Below are positions 1 to 11,896 of a DNA stretch of 64,000 bases, in pieces; the stretch's first letter is position 1; the number at the start of each line of letters is the position of its first letter. The stretch covers positions 7,068,001 to 7,132,000 of the forward strand of contig OY294049.1 in NCBI GenBank assembly GCA_958510825.1, given 5' to 3'. A model generated the notes under the pieces. The model was not told the origin of the DNA. It made no database searches and worked only from the letters and a program-made list of their open reading frames with translations. The translations under genes were made by a program, and so were the position numbers. The stretch comes from Brachypterus glaber (taxonomy: Eukaryota; Arthropoda; Insecta; Coleoptera; Kateretidae).

Positions 1-480
1 AAGGAAGGCTAGTAGGACGTTCCCTAGGGGTGCCAACACACAAAACGGGAATTTCCCTAATTTGTACTAATGGCCAACTAATTTGGGCTCTTAATCAGGG
101 TCTCTGTTGCTCTATATTAATTCATTGTTTAACAAGGACTGAAGCGAATATTTATTACAAGAATATCTGCACAAATAATGAATTCCATTTGTAGCTAGTA
201 TTAATTAGGACTATTACTTGGGATCTGTAATTTATAACTTCTTCTTAGAGCGTATTATACATAGTGATACATAAAAAATGTTTTTTATTCGATCGTATCT
301 AAAAGCGTCACTTTTTGTATGATAAACCTGTACGAAAAGTTTAATTTTTTTGCCATGGCCGCATTCTTGGGTTACCATACAGAGCTTCATGTCGGAATTT
401 ATTTAAAACAAATAAACTGCTGACAGTTGTAGGCCTGTACATTCAGGAAATTATTTTTTTTTTTGTGAAACACCAACATT
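1..480. other. AT-rich stretch without a recognisable gene
   Basis: I see no open frame of interest, splice-bounded exon or clear repeat boundary here. It leads into the LINE remnant that follows, so part may be older, unrecognisable retrotransposon sequence. Confidence 0.5.
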
Positions 481-499
481 TATTTAGGGACTTGGAACC

Positions 500-921
500 C
501 AAGTCCGAAAGAGTTTTAAATTATTGTGTTCCCAAACATAGATTGTTTATATGAAAAAGGCACAAAGTACTCATCAGTACATTTTTTTAATTTACTGCCT
601 AAAAGAATTAAAATTTTAAAAAGTTTAAAATCGCGCTCTTCGATTTTATATGTGACATTGAACCATACTCATTAACTGAATTCGAAATGTCGTGTAATGT
701 GCTTAATACTTTATACTAAATTATTTTTTGTGTAATTCTTATTTATTTATTTATATTTTTTTTAAGTGTGTATGTTAACTTTTTTTAGTACTTACATGAA
801 CTATTTTATTTTATATTTTAAATTATCTTTCTTTGACACAATTTCATTAAGTGTATTTATATACTTGTACTTAAAACATTTTATTGGAATAAAGAACTAT
901 TATTATTATTATTGTTATTAT
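500..921 (+). mobile_element. LINE (non-LTR retrotransposon) 3' end, degenerate
   Basis: A frame at 550-719 reads like the extreme C-terminus of an insect jockey/I-type reverse transcriptase ORF: a Y-E-K-G-T-K-Y start, then F-F-N-L-L-P-K and a lysine-rich helix, ending with an L-T-E-F-like tail. The downstream part is in a different frame from the upstream part, so at least one indel is present. The 3' UTR carries an AATAAAG-like signal near 888 and ends in an (ATT)n tract at about 899-921, typical of insect LINE tails. The 5' portion is missing. This is a dead, 5'-truncated copy. Confidence 0.6.
550..719 (+). pseudogene. reverse transcriptase ORF, C-terminal remnant
   Basis: About 55 codons resemble the tail that follows the RT domain in jockey-like LINEs, with the recurrent F-N-x-L-P-K core. 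No RT catalytic motif is present and the frame is interrupted. It was identified only from the pattern of the tail and from the LINE-type (ATT)n 3' end just downstream. Confidence 0.45.
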
Positions 922-1389
922 TAAGTAAAATAGTCGACATTGATTGGTTGATTGATGTTGAAACTGCATTTGGTTTTAATTTTTTATATTGATCTCTTTC
1001 ACTTTAATATCTGGTTTATTCTTATAATTCATTTAAAGCTTAATGTATTGATATATGATGCTTCTGACATAATATAAATAAATAAATAAATCAGGACCAT
1101 GTTTGCTTGCTTGTTTAGTTATTTAAACATAATACTTTAAGCGTTTTTATTTTTTTTGTCTGAAAAAATAAATAACGAGTTGGATACTATTTATTGCTTT
1201 TGCAAGATAAATAAAGTACAGGACATGTTGAACATATCGTTCTGTTTTGAAAATAAAAGCGGAACATAATACTTATTAATTGCAGTAAAATTGTAGTAAA
1301 AGTTAACAAAGTAGAATTTTATAGCCCTGATAAACCATCATACACCACCACGCTCCAGCGCTCATAAAAATTCAGTATATTTAAATAGT

Positions 1390-1932
1390 ACCTATATTAA
1401 AGTACTAGTTTCATAACATACGTTTTTAGCGCACGAGTACAAGTTTAGAAAACGAGCCGCTTGCAGTGAGTTTTCTAAAGTACTAGTGCGCTAAAAACGT
1501 GTTATGAAACGAGTGCTTTATACAATTTTTTCTATTTTGCTCTAAAATTTTAAAAAACTTACATTTAAATTGATGACTGATTCAGGGATTTTTGTTTCGA
1601 ATTGGCATCACAATTTTCGCCATGTTTAAAATTCTAAGAACGAATATTCTTTTGATATATTTCATATATTTGATATATAGTCATTTCATCTCTTTTTTAC
1701 TGCAAGTAACCAAGCCACAATATTAAATGGTAAAACATAACCTAAACACAAAATTTTGTAGAAAATTAAACTTTAAACCGACGTTCACAATTTCACGGCA
1801 AACGTCAAGAGATAGACTTTTGTCTGTTGTCAAACCAAAAGAAAAAAAAGTAGAGACCTCTTATGGGCCAATAAGAACACGCAAAATGCGTGTAATTATG
1901 AGCTTATAAGAGTCGCAAAATAGAAAAAATTG
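1390..1932 (+). mobile_element. dispersed TIR element, copy 1 (inverted copy at about 4600-5095)
   Basis: The left part carries an imperfect hairpin (about 1413-1507) whose arms read CGTTTTTAGCGCAC and GTGCGCTAAAAACG. An 18-bp repeat, CAATTTTTTCTATTTTGC, opens the inner part near 1512 and recurs inverted at about 1914-1932. Most of 1390-1872 is found again in opposite orientation at 4600-5095, and a fragment of the hairpin occurs at 20160-20235. The 60-codon open frame at 1727-1909 lies inside and resembles nothing I know. Probably a non-autonomous DNA transposon; family not assigned. Confidence 0.5.
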
Positions 1933-1942
1933 AATTATTTAA

Positions 1943-2040
1943 ACCTGGCCGGCCTCAGTGGAGTAGGACGCAGCACGTTCTCTTTGTAACACCGAGGTCG
2001 CGGGTTCGAATCCCGCCTGGGGCATGGATATGTAGTGGTG
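1943..2040 (+). mobile_element. tRNA-derived SINE head
   Basis: An A-box-like stretch (GGCCTCAGTGGAGTAGGACG, about 1951-1970) is followed by a perfect B box (GGTTCGAATCC) near 2004-2014, the spacing of a pol III type 2 promoter. The ends do not pair as a tRNA acceptor stem, so this is a SINE rather than a working tRNA gene. The tail is not clear, because the following LINE fragment starts within about 50 bp. Confidence 0.55.
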
Positions 2041-2084
2041 TCTTTAAAATTGCTAATATTTACTGCTTTATAAAAACTACATAA

Positions 2085-2570
2085 CTATATCTAAAGAAAA
2101 GTCTTTCAGAATCTCTTGTACTTTCCCATTTCAATTATTGCGATTTTATTTATGGTCCTTGTCTTGATGAAAACAGTAAATTTAAAATTCAAAAAGTGCA
2201 AAATAGTTGTTGTAGGTTTATCAAGGGGGTCAACAGGTACAACCGTATGTCCCCTATAATAACACAGTTAAAATGGCTAAAAATGGAACAGAGGCGTAAG
2301 TTACATCTTTTAGTATTTACTCACAAATCCTTACAAACGAACCCAGTACAAATTATTGCTAATAAATATGTTACTAGAAATCAAATTCATTCCATTAATA
2401 CAAGAAATAATGTAAAACTTAATATGCCTACTTTCAGTAAAAGTTTTTTTAAACGATCTTTCAGTTATAATTCTATAAATGAATATAATAAGTTGCCTGA
2501 GTCATTCAAGTTGTTTAAAATTAACCCATTTAAAACAAAAGTTCAGCAAATTCTTTTTGAAAATCAATAA
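2085..2570 (+). pseudogene. LINE reverse transcriptase ORF, C-terminal fragment
   Basis: About 161 codons are open from just after a TAA at 2082 to the stop at 2568-2570. The sequence has the hallmarks of the region after the RT domain in insect LINEs: L-S-H-F-N-Y-C-D-F-I-Y-G-P, then K-I-Q-K-V-Q-N-S-C-C-R-F-I, then L-K-W-L-K-M-E-Q-R-R-K-L-H, and a terminal N-K-L-P-E-S-F-K. The RT palm motifs and the endonuclease are absent, so it cannot encode a working enzyme. It has no proper start codon. Confidence 0.75.
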
Positions 2571-2866
2571 GGTATTTTGTATTTTTAAATTTCTACAATC
2601 AATAGTCTTTTAAGTGTGTTGCAGGAGTGTGTGTATTTGTGGTTAATAATTATAATTATCATTTAATTTTATTTTAAGTTAAAGTATTTTTGCGCCATGC
2701 TTAGGTGTAAGTTAGTATTAGTTTCAAATCAAAAAAATCAATCCTATATTTAAAATGTAGTAAAACATATCTTGTGGTTGAGTAAGAGTAGCCTAGCTAG
2801 ACTTCGCCGCTGGTTATGTATTTTTTATAAATAAAGTCTTTTTATTATTATTATTATTATTATATA
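2085..2866 (+). mobile_element. 5'-truncated LINE (jockey/CR1-like) with (ATT)n tail
   Basis: The unit consists of an RT C-terminal frame (2085-2570), a 3' UTR of about 270 bp, and an AATAAAGTC signal followed by an (ATT)n tract ending near 2866. The copy begins abruptly beside the SINE, as expected for target-primed reverse transcription that stopped early. The C-terminal frame has no stop, so the copy is younger than the one at 500-921. Confidence 0.7.
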
Positions 2867-2869
2867 AAT

Positions 2870-3410
2870 AGGCTATCACCGATACGGTAGAATTCTTGAA
2901 TTTTTCCTTTGGCATAAATATTCTTGGATAAAAATTATTATTAGAAAATATTTTTATTGGTACACAAGAATATTTGGATGAAAAATTAATTTGGCTTTAT
3001 CGTTGGAAAATATATGATCGTAAAAATAAAGCTTTGGCAAAAATTATTATTGAAAAATCTAAAAATTGGAAAATTGACGTCGTCCCCACGATTATCCTTA
3101 AAGTTTTAATGTGTATACTTTGCATATGTAACTTGCTAGACTTTAAATTTTTGATCAGATCTAAAAAACTGTTTTGTTCAAAGTTTAAAGTTGTTGAGTA
3201 AGAGTTTTGAGTGGCTCATACATTATGCAGAGCAGCAGAACAGCCAGTTCTTCTTAAAATCTACGCTTTGATGAATTAATAAGTCAACTTTTGGTCCAGA
3301 CTTGTCAGCTATTATTAAACTTGTGCAGATTTTGTTTATTTTCATTATTAATACCCACTCTTCGCAGTTTTCTAGCTAAAAGCGTAATGTGTGAAGGTAG
3401 AATGAAGAGA
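2870..3410. other. AT-rich stretch without a recognisable gene
   Basis: Two short open frames (2974-3201 and 3291-3533) have no recognisable domain and low-complexity composition. I see no exon borders or repeat ends before the element that begins at 3413. Confidence 0.5.
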
Positions 3411-3412
3411 TA

Positions 3413-4020
3413 CGGGGTGAGTGAGAATAATTTTTTTGCACTTCCAATTAATCTTTTTTTTTTAATAAGACTCCCTGTATATTTTTGTCATGTTTGGATC
3501 CAAAAAACAAATTTACATACAAAAAAAAATTAAAAACTTTTATTTTTTTACTACTTTTTTTATTTATTTTTTTTATTAACATACAAGATTTATATTTTCA
3601 TAAACAAAATCTAATTTATTTGCTTAATGTGCACATGTGGAAAAATACAAATTTTATGTAAAAACCAAATTTCGGTAATTTTTTTGTACATTCAATTTTT
3701 TTAAACGGTTTTTCCTTCATGACTTACTTTTTTGGTGCGCTATTGTGCGCTTTTGCTGAAAATTAAGTTAATTAGGTTTTTTTTTTAATAAATAAAAAAT
3801 TAATTAATGATATTTTTTAGATGTAAAATTGTTTTCTGAATTTAAAAATGCAAAAATTAAAAAAATAGAATTGGTTTAGTTTCCGGCGAAATCGAAAGTG
3901 TAAAAATATATTTTGTAAGCCATTTTGTAGCCCTTACTAATAAAGCTACAAAAAAATTGTTTTGATCGGATTGAATACAATTCCATTTTAGGGAGTGTAC
4001 ATGAACTGAAACTCACCCGG
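3413..4020. mobile_element. TA-flanked TIR element (non-autonomous, mariner-type)
   Basis: The ends read CGGGGTGAGTGAG and AACTCACCCGG and are flanked by TA at 3411-3412 and 4021-4022, the target duplication of Tc1/mariner-type elements. The interior has no transposase frame. Blocks of this element recur, in both orientations, around the chimeric USP ORF: a right-end block with TTGATCGGATT near 3960 matches 43540-43570 (inverted) and 47225-47240 (direct), and an internal block around 3580-3740 matches 44880-45130 (inverted). Confidence 0.65.
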
Positions 4021-4599
4021 TATACCAAGCATAAAACCGGTTCAAAATGACTTTTATTACTTTCTTTTTGTTTTCCTAACCTTTTTTTTATAATTAGAGA
4101 AGAAATATATAAAAAATGAAATTTTACCTATCTTTCGCACAGTGGGGAATTTTTCAAATTAAGCAAGACAAAAATAGCAAATTGCATTACTTAAATAAAC
4201 GGATTAAAGTATTACTACCTAAATATAAACTGTGTAAATTTATAAAATGACTGAGAAAAACCTGTGTATGTATGTTCAGAGGGCCGTAGCTATCGGGGGA
4301 TGGGGGGGCGTCCCCCCACCCATCTTGAAAACTTGTATATTTCATTGATCCACAACAAAAGTTTAATATTTTATCATCTTGAAAAGTTGTATATTTCATT
4401 GATCCAAAAAAAAGTTGTATATTTCTCAGACGAAAGTCGTATTTTGCAGGGATTCAAAACAAAAGAAGTAGTAGTAGTAATTATTAATCATTAACATTTT
4501 TCTCGAGGAAATTTTTTTTATTTTTAGGATAAAAAACTTATATTTTTGACTTTCTCCCCCCCCCACAAAATCTTCTTCGCTACGACCCTGCATGTTTTT

Positions 4600-5095
4600 A
4601 CAGGGCTTAAAGTTGCATATGTATTATATTGGGGTTACTACGGGGATATTTTGGGGTTAATGGCCCATAAGGTGTCTCTACTTTTTTCTTTTCTTTTGGG
4701 TTGGCAACAGACAAAAGCCTATCGCTTGACGTTTTTCGTGTAAATATCAAGGTCGCTTTAAAGTTTAATTTTCTACAAAGTTTTGTGTTAAGATTATTTT
4801 TTACCGTGTTAAAATTGTGTCTTGGTGACTAGCAGTGAAAAAGAGAAGACATGACTATAAAATATATCAAAATAATATTTTAAACCCGAAACAAAAATCC
4901 CTAAATCATTCATCAATTGAAATGTAAGTTTTTTTAAATTGTAGAGCAAAATAGAAAAATTGTATAAAGCCCTCGTTTCATAACACGTTTTTATCGAATT
5001 AGTACTTTAGAAAACTCGCCGCAAGCGACTCGTTTTCTAAACTTGTATTCATGAGCTAAAAACATATGAAACTAGTACTTTAATATACTATAAAA
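4600..5095 (-). mobile_element. dispersed TIR element, copy 2 (inverted relative to 1390-1932)
   Basis: Read on the - strand, this repeats most of 1390-1872 with moderate divergence, including the hairpin with the CGTTTTT/AAAAACG arms and the segment around the small open frame. The open frame itself is not conserved between the copies, which argues against it being a gene. Confidence 0.5.
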
Positions 5096-5332
5096 AGCGT
5101 GTTTAACTATTGATCTGGATTTCCCAACTAGATCTTTTTTTTTTCAGTGTAGTATATTAAAAACACACCAATAACTAAACAGTAAAGTTGTAAACATTAA
5201 TATATTTCACCACTTGTTTGTTTAACACGAGATATATCTTGTAACATTGTTTCGTGTAGCTTATTTGTCTGCAGACACCTAAGCTTAGCTAAGCTTTAAT
5301 AACATTACTTAATTAATAATTTCTGCTGAATA

Positions 5333-5584
5333 CACTGATAAAAAAGATTTTTTAGATTTATTTGGATATGGCCAATTAAATAATTTGGTTGTGAGTAATA
5401 AATTTTAATTGAGTCAAATAATTATTTAGTTCATGTAAATAAATATTTTAATTTCAAATTCATTTATTAATGGGAACAGAATAGTTTATTTGACAGAGAT
5501 ACAATTTGTTTGTTACAACCAAATAATCTAATTGGCCATATCCAACAAAATATTTTGTACACACAAATATACTGTTTATCAGTA
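5333..5584. mobile_element. small TA-flanked MITE
   Basis: Ends CACTGATAAA and TTTATCAGTA are flanked by TA on both sides (5331-5332 and 5585-5586). The arms also share GGATATGGCCAATTA near 5363 with its inverse TAATTGGCCATATCC near 5529. It has no coding capacity. Confidence 0.6.
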
Positions 5585-5589
5585 TACTA

Positions 5590-7330
5590 ATTAATTTAAA
5601 ATAAACATTTTTATCACATTTAAATAAAAAAAAATCCTTCTTAAATTCAAAATAAATATGAAATTTTTAAGACTTTTTTGCGACAAGTTCAAATTCTTTA
5701 AAAAAAAAAACTTAAAAAAGACGTTTATTCTAATTTTGAAGATTTTGTATAATAAAACTCAAAAAACTAAAGTTAAAATTCTATATACAAGTATATACTG
5801 ATTTTGAAGTCCGCACATAATAATATAAAGCAATGTCTCATTATTACACCTCGCCCATATCAAAACCTTTTACAGTGGGCATGTGACCGCCAATATACTG
5901 CAAAACAAACAGGTCAAAAAAAAAAACAACTACGACTACAAAAACAACAACAGCAACAAATTATTTAGTCGCAGACTTAGATCCTACATATCTGAAAGTA
6001 TCCCAAGTTTCGCGAGGTATACTCATTAGTTTTTCTCCTAAAAATACCTCAAGTACCGTAAAACCATCCAAAAATAATAACGATGCTTGAAAGAAAACTA
6101 TAAGTGATAAACCTAAATAAAAATAAGAATATTGTGAGTCGCCAATTGGCGTGCTTAATTTTAAAAATAGACCAATAGTTTCTCTACAAAAAAAACTAAA
6201 AGACGGTGTTGCAAGTTAGGATAAGGGTACTCCAACATGCAACACAAGTTAATTTATGAAGAATTACAAACAGTATCTCCATTTATACATCTTGGAAAAG
6301 TATACGTAAGTATACTTATATGCATTTATGAATTTTTAAATGTATAGGTATTTTAATTTTTTTTAATCTATTTGTAAAAGTTGTGTAACATTTTTAGTTT
6401 GTCTTGTACACATCAGGTTTACCAGCTAAAAATTTAACCTAATTTCTGTGTTATAATAATAATATTTATAATTATTTATTATAATAAACTTCGGACTTAT
6501 ATTGTAGAAAATAAAGTTTTTTTAAATTTTTTCAACATCGCTTGTTATTGACCTTCAGTGAAAAAAAAAATGGTAAAAAATTAGCCACTTATCTGAAAAA
6601 AGTGGTGCTTTAAAGGGTTATTAAAAGTAACAAATTTTTACTTACTGGTTGGACCAGTACTACTACTACAACAATAAACACACTGTGACTTTTCAAACAA
6701 AGTCCAAACAAAACAGGAAACAGGCCTCGCTCGCTTACCGATTGGGCGGTACAGGGCTGAATTTAGATGATTGGATTTTTTTGCAAGTATCGTAAAAAGC
6801 TTAACAGCTTAAAATAGCCAAATTTTACACGAGTAATAAATAGAAACTAAATTAGTTCATTGATTCTTTTTAGGACTGGTTAAACCCCTAAATTAAATGA
6901 ACCACCTCATGATTTATAGTTAATTTATCAGCTGGCGTATAAAGTAAAAGAGACAGGCAACGTAAACTGTTTAAAATATGCTAACGGGTCATTCCATGGC
7001 AAATTATAGTCATATTTCAATTAGTAACGCCATTTATATCATAGTCAGGTGCTGGTGAACATTTTAAACTAGTTATTTTCTTCCGGATGAAATTTACATA
7101 ATATTTTAATAATATTTTAAGACATATTATATCTTAAAATATACACAGCATGTCAAAAGTCCTGCCACCCACTTTAACGTTTGGATGGTTTAAGATATCA
7201 ACTTGAAATTTAAAACACGTAATATACATAAGCCAAATATTTTTTTGGTATATATTTGGTATGCTTAGAGGGCACGATGGAGACAGTTGGCAAGGGGGAT
7301 TTTCATTTCGGTTTTAACAGTATTCTGACT
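5590..7330. other. gene-poor AT-rich stretch
   Basis: I see no supportable gene. There is a short CAA-rich run near 5920-5960. The text around 6900-6990 and 8840-8890 shares a short phrase (GTATAAAGTA, AGACAGGCAACGTAAA), suggesting fragments of an unnamed dispersed repeat. Confidence 0.45.
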
Positions 7331-7340
7331 AACTGATGAC

Positions 7341-8199
7341 CAGTGATCGGACTTTGGATTTTTTAACAGGTCCGCATTAAGGAAAACAGAATAATTTCAT
7401 AAAACGCAAGATCATTTAAATTGTATTTAAAGTAACAAAAATACATTGTTATTGTTATGTAATTCTTGGTTTGTTTAATTTTAATTTCATTTAATTTTGC
7501 TCTTTTGTCTACTGTATTATTTTAAATATTCCTGTGAAATCTAACTTATTTAAATACCTACAGTCAAGTAAATAAATAAAATAAAAAGTAAAACAAAAAA
7601 AGTGTGTACATAAATATATTTTTTCCTTTTTTTAAGATAAGCGAACAGATTTTAATATTCGTTGTTAAATATAAAATAGAAATTAAGGGAACGTTCAAGT
7701 ATTACGTAACGCAAATTTTGATCATTTTGGACCCCCCTCCCCTGTAACCCTATTTTCCTATACCATTAACATGGGCGTACCACTCGAAAATGACGTTTAC
7801 TAATTTTCTGACAGTAGATATGTAAAATCAGCTGATTGTCACTTTCCAACCGTTATCATAGACAACGAGTGGAAAATAGGCACTAACTACTAACTAGGTC
7901 GTAGGAAAATACGTTTTTCTTTGCACCACTTACATCGGTAGACGTGGAAAGGTCATTTTGTTTACATAAATGGGTTTTAATACAAAAAGAAATGCATTAC
8001 TTCAAAAAAATTTAGAAAAGATTTTAATAATTTACTTTGAAAATAAAATACTTAAATAATTTCTTACATAATGCTTTTATTTACTATAGTTATGCCAAAA
8101 ACAATATCTGTATACAATACAAGTAATACTGTTATTAAATACTATAAATCACCTTTTCCTTAATGCAGACCTGTTAAAAAATCCAAAGTCCGATCACTG
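7341..8199. mobile_element. hAT-type MITE with 8-bp target duplication
   Basis: The left end CAGTGATCGGACTTTGG and its exact inverse at the right end bound an 859-bp unit. The flanks carry the same 8 bp, CTGATGAC, at 7333-7340 and 8200-8207, the signature of hAT superfamily transposition. The terminal repeats extend about 45 bp, to AAGGAAAA. The interior holds no transposase frame. It contains a second dispersed repeat at about 7790-7915, also found at 16265-16400 and inverted at 41845-41960. The element interrupts a repeat whose uninterrupted, inverted copy is seen at about 35640-35790. Confidence 0.85.
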
Positions 8200-8207
8200 C
8201 TGATGAC

Positions 8208-9960
8208 TGGACATTGTACTGTTTGAAACTGAATCGCATATTTTAACCCTATCTTATACCCGGACATTGCTAGTTTAGATTCGACGTTTATAACGTTGCA
8301 TAGAGCGGAAAAAACTGATTTGAATACCATCTCTAACTAAATTCGAGAAAAATGTTGACTTTCCACCATTTGATTCTATAAATTAACTCGGTGTAGAAAG
8401 AGGTAAAGCGATAGCACCAACGTAAAGCACTTTTGATACCCTTTTATATCTGACATAAAAGTAAGGGAGTTGCTGTTTAAGATTTTATTAAAATTAAAAA
8501 GTCAGGGTAGTTAGGGGTAAACTGTAAAAAAAATATGTAATAACACATGATTCTGCACTTAAATGTGATTTAATGCAAATTGTATGTACCTATTTAACAT
8601 ATTTAGTATTTTTGGTAACAATTTTATGTAGACCTCGGTCAATGGCGTTTTTGGACTTTTTGTCTTATTAAATATTTTTTTATAATAATAATAATAATAA
8701 TAAATATTTTACCAATTCAAAAAATCACTAGGTATAGTATTGACTTTAAAAAGTCGCCCTTTTTCCGCTGAAACACATTTTTGGAACATACATTATTTTT
8801 ATTACTTATTTTTTTACTTCTCATGGAATCACCCAACTGACGTATAAAGTAGGCGAGACAGGCAACGTAAATCGTTTAAAATATGCTAAAGCTATTCCCC
8901 GTTTAGAATGGGAATTCGTGTTTTCCTCTATCTACGTTATTTATTATAAATTAGCAACACTTAATCGTGAAATTTTGGCTTGCATGAAATAATGCTTAAC
9001 AAAGCAAGAAAACCTTAAAAATTAATTAATTTGTAACTATTACATTTCTCACAAATGCAAGGAAAAATATTAAATATCAAGGTGGGTGAGCCAATTATTG
9101 CCATGTTCCTAATACTGCCATCCCCTCTTAAACTTGATAGTTCGTCTTCTGCATCATAGATAGCACTGCCAATATATATGATATATCAAAAAGATGCCTG
9201 TAAATATGATGTATTTATATCAGTTCATAATAGCGTACACGAAAACGCAGTTCGTATTTCGTGCTCTTCCGCTATAAAAAATATAAAACTATAAAATTGT
9301 GTCGCAAAATTGTAAATTTAGATTATTTTATCTATTTGCTTTTCATAATTACGTTTTTGTAGTTTTTATTTACGTGTTACAATAAGCTTTATTGTAAAAC
9401 AGTTTTGGGATTATAAGTTCGTAACAAAAACAGATGAAAATTGACATATTTCTTGAAATTTTGGTTTTCTGTATTCACAGTATCTAAAGATCTAAAAACA
9501 GGTTAAATTCCTATAAAATAATAAGTATGTATACATACTTATTATTTATACTATGTATGTCTACATACTTATTATTTATACTATAGGCAAGGAGAAGAGA
9601 AAAGGTAAAATATAGCATGTAAAGTATAGGTGAACTTGCATTTTTCACATTCCACAGAGGTGCCAATTCATTAAATGTACACAGGATGTTTTGTGTTGTT
9701 TTGTGTATGATTTTGGGCTGTGTTTGGTTTTGTGTCAGTTCTGTTCAAGTTATTTTCAGGTAAGTCCCAAATAGTAGAACTGGAGGTGCTCGACAGGCAG
9801 GATGATTTCAGACACCTTTGTACACTGGAGTACGTGTTAACTCTTCCTCATCCATTTTAACGTTAATATGTTTAAGACGAGGGGGTAGAGGGCTGAAACC
9901 GTTAAGAAAAAACTGTTAAGAAAAAAACCGTTACGAACAAAACCGTTACGAAAAAGTGTC
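8208..9960. other. gene-poor stretch
   Basis: 8208-8370 is the remainder of the repeat split by the hAT MITE. A (TAA)n microsatellite lies at about 8683-8703. A direct repeat of TACATACTTATTATTTATAC occurs near 9533-9585. I see no gene. Confidence 0.45.
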
Positions 9961-9974
9961 CCAAAATATGTGAC

Positions 9975-10177
9975 GCTCGCATTGAGTTCTCAGCTGGGAT
10001 CATTGTGCTTTTGGATGGGATCATTGACTTCTCGGCTGGGACCAATGAGTTCTCGGATGGGATCATTAAGTTCTCGGGTGGGATCATTGAGTTCTCGGCT
10101 GGGATTATTGAGTACTCGGCTGAGATCGTTGAGTTCTTGGCTGGGATCTTTGAGTTCTCGGATGGTATCGTTGACTT
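9975..10177. repeat. 21-bp minisatellite
   Basis: About ten units of roughly 21 bp have the consensus TTCTCGGCTGGGATCATTGAG, with substitutions between units. It is markedly richer in G than its surroundings. Because 21 is a multiple of three, several frames on both strands stay open and give heptapeptide repeats (such as L-G-S-L-S-S-R on + and I-P-A-E-N-S-M on -). These frames lack any other coding feature. Confidence 0.85.
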
Positions 10178-10199
10178 CGGGTCGGGTCGGGTCGGGTCA
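10178..10199 (+). repeat. (GGGTC)n microsatellite
   Basis: About four copies of GGGTC directly follow the 21-bp minisatellite. Confidence 0.7.
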
Positions 10200-10479
10200 A
10201 GTCTAATAACCCATTAATATGTTTAACTGGAGGCTTAAAACATATTAATGTTTCTTTGCTTTACTTGTACAGTAGAACATTTTACTCCTTTGTTAAAAAC
10301 TCCAATATACATTTTTATTTATTCGAAATAACTATAAAAATATACTAAAAACTTTGTAACTATTATGAGTTTTTAATAAACAAAAAAACAAATGAAATAT
10401 TTTAAATTGTCAATGTTATTGTTACAAATAAAAATACATTGAATTCCCTAAATCAGTTATATTGAAATTATTCAAAATA

Positions 10480-11894
10480 GGGTAAAACCCCCAATCGTTG
10501 GCACTCCGCTAATTATTGGCACTGGAGTGATATTTTCTTTTATATAAATAAAATCTCCATTGGTACCTTAATCTAATTATATTTTTTACGAAGTGGCAAT
10601 ATTTCTAAATATTATACTTCAAATGCGATTAACATATTTTTCCCCCCTGGGCACTAGAGTCTTAGCAGTTTCGTGTGAACTACGTAAGTGTGAATTTTTA
10701 AGGTTTGTGCTAAGGAAGTGCTTTAAATAGAAGGTTAGTAAAAGACGTTTATTGATGGACTTACTATTATTTCTCGATAATTTTAGTAAGTATATGCATT
10801 CTACTTATTAATTAGCCTTAAAAACTTTATTTTTCTTTACATTTTTATTTAATTTCGACGGTGCCAACAATTGGTATACAAAATTAAACTAAATTCTAAT
10901 TATTGGCACAGGTGCCAATAATTAGTTTCTTTAGTAAAAATCCTATTCCAATTATTGGCAACCAGTTAAAATGCTAAATTAATAGAATAAATTAAATTAA
11001 ATTGAATAGATTTATTACTTGTACGGTTAAATATACATACGTATTGCCACATTTTAAATAAGATAAAACCAAATCCATATTTTAAAGCGGGTGGGCTATT
11101 ATACAAAAGATACAGTTTTTGCCAAAAACCTATTTCAAATAAATTCTAAACAGCGTTTAATGAAAAACTTACAGTTTTTCCTCAATAAATATATGCGTAT
11201 ATACATTTTACACTTAATTTTGTCTATAAACTTAATTTTTCTTTAGAATTTTATTTTTTATCACGGTGGCCATAATAGGCGTCCAAATTATATTAAATTC
11301 CTATTATTGGCACAGGTTTATTGTATGCAAAAGTTGCGCATCAAAATTAGTCTTGAAACCTAATACTTCTTTTAGATAAGTGTACCTAGGTAACTAGGCA
11401 TTATTTTATGGATACAAATTAGTATTAGGTAACTAATATTTTAATTTTAATATAGTGATATTTAAAATTTTGTAATTCTAAAATAAATTTGAGTTTTTGT
11501 TTACAGCCTTTAGTTAATATGTATAAAACTGCAATATTCTAATTTAAATATTTTATTTTGATACTAAAATGTTTATTATTCAACAAAAAGTAGGTACTCA
11601 GTAATTCTTTTCCGTTGCTTCAAAGCAAAAATTAGGTGCCAATAATAGGAAAATCTGGATGCCAATTATTAGCAAAAAGGTGCCAATAATACGAAATTGT
11701 GTATTCTTGTAATTAATTAAAAAAATTCTTTAATATTATAAAGATCTCAGTTTAAATTTTATATAATATATAAAATAGAATAACTACTAAATGATGTAAA
11801 ATATTTTATTCTTGATAACATGAAATATTTAATAAGTTATAATGAAATATATGTGGAAAATTTCTTAAATTGCCAATAATTGGGGGTTTTACCC
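10480..11894. mobile_element. TA-flanked TIR element with many subterminal GCCAATAAT words
   Basis: Terminal repeats GGGTAAAACCCCCAAT and ATTGGGGGTTTTACCC are flanked by TA at 10478-10479 and 11895-11896. The word TGCCAATAAT or its inverse ATTATTGGCA occurs about ten times in both orientations, concentrated towards the two ends (for example near 10508, 10862, 10900-10920, 10948, 11300, 11635-11690, 11872). In DNA transposons such arrays usually serve as transposase binding sites; here that is inference. No transposase frame is visible. Confidence 0.7.
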
Positions 11895-11896
11895 TA

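Noticed and set aside
9902..10217. Open frames on both strands across the 21-bp minisatellite
   Set aside because: Kept open by a period divisible by three; no start context, domain or splice evidence.
10480..11894. Regularly repeated short words as a possible CRISPR array
   Set aside because: Words are about 10 bp, occur in both orientations with irregular spacing, and lie in eukaryotic DNA with TA-flanked inverted repeats.
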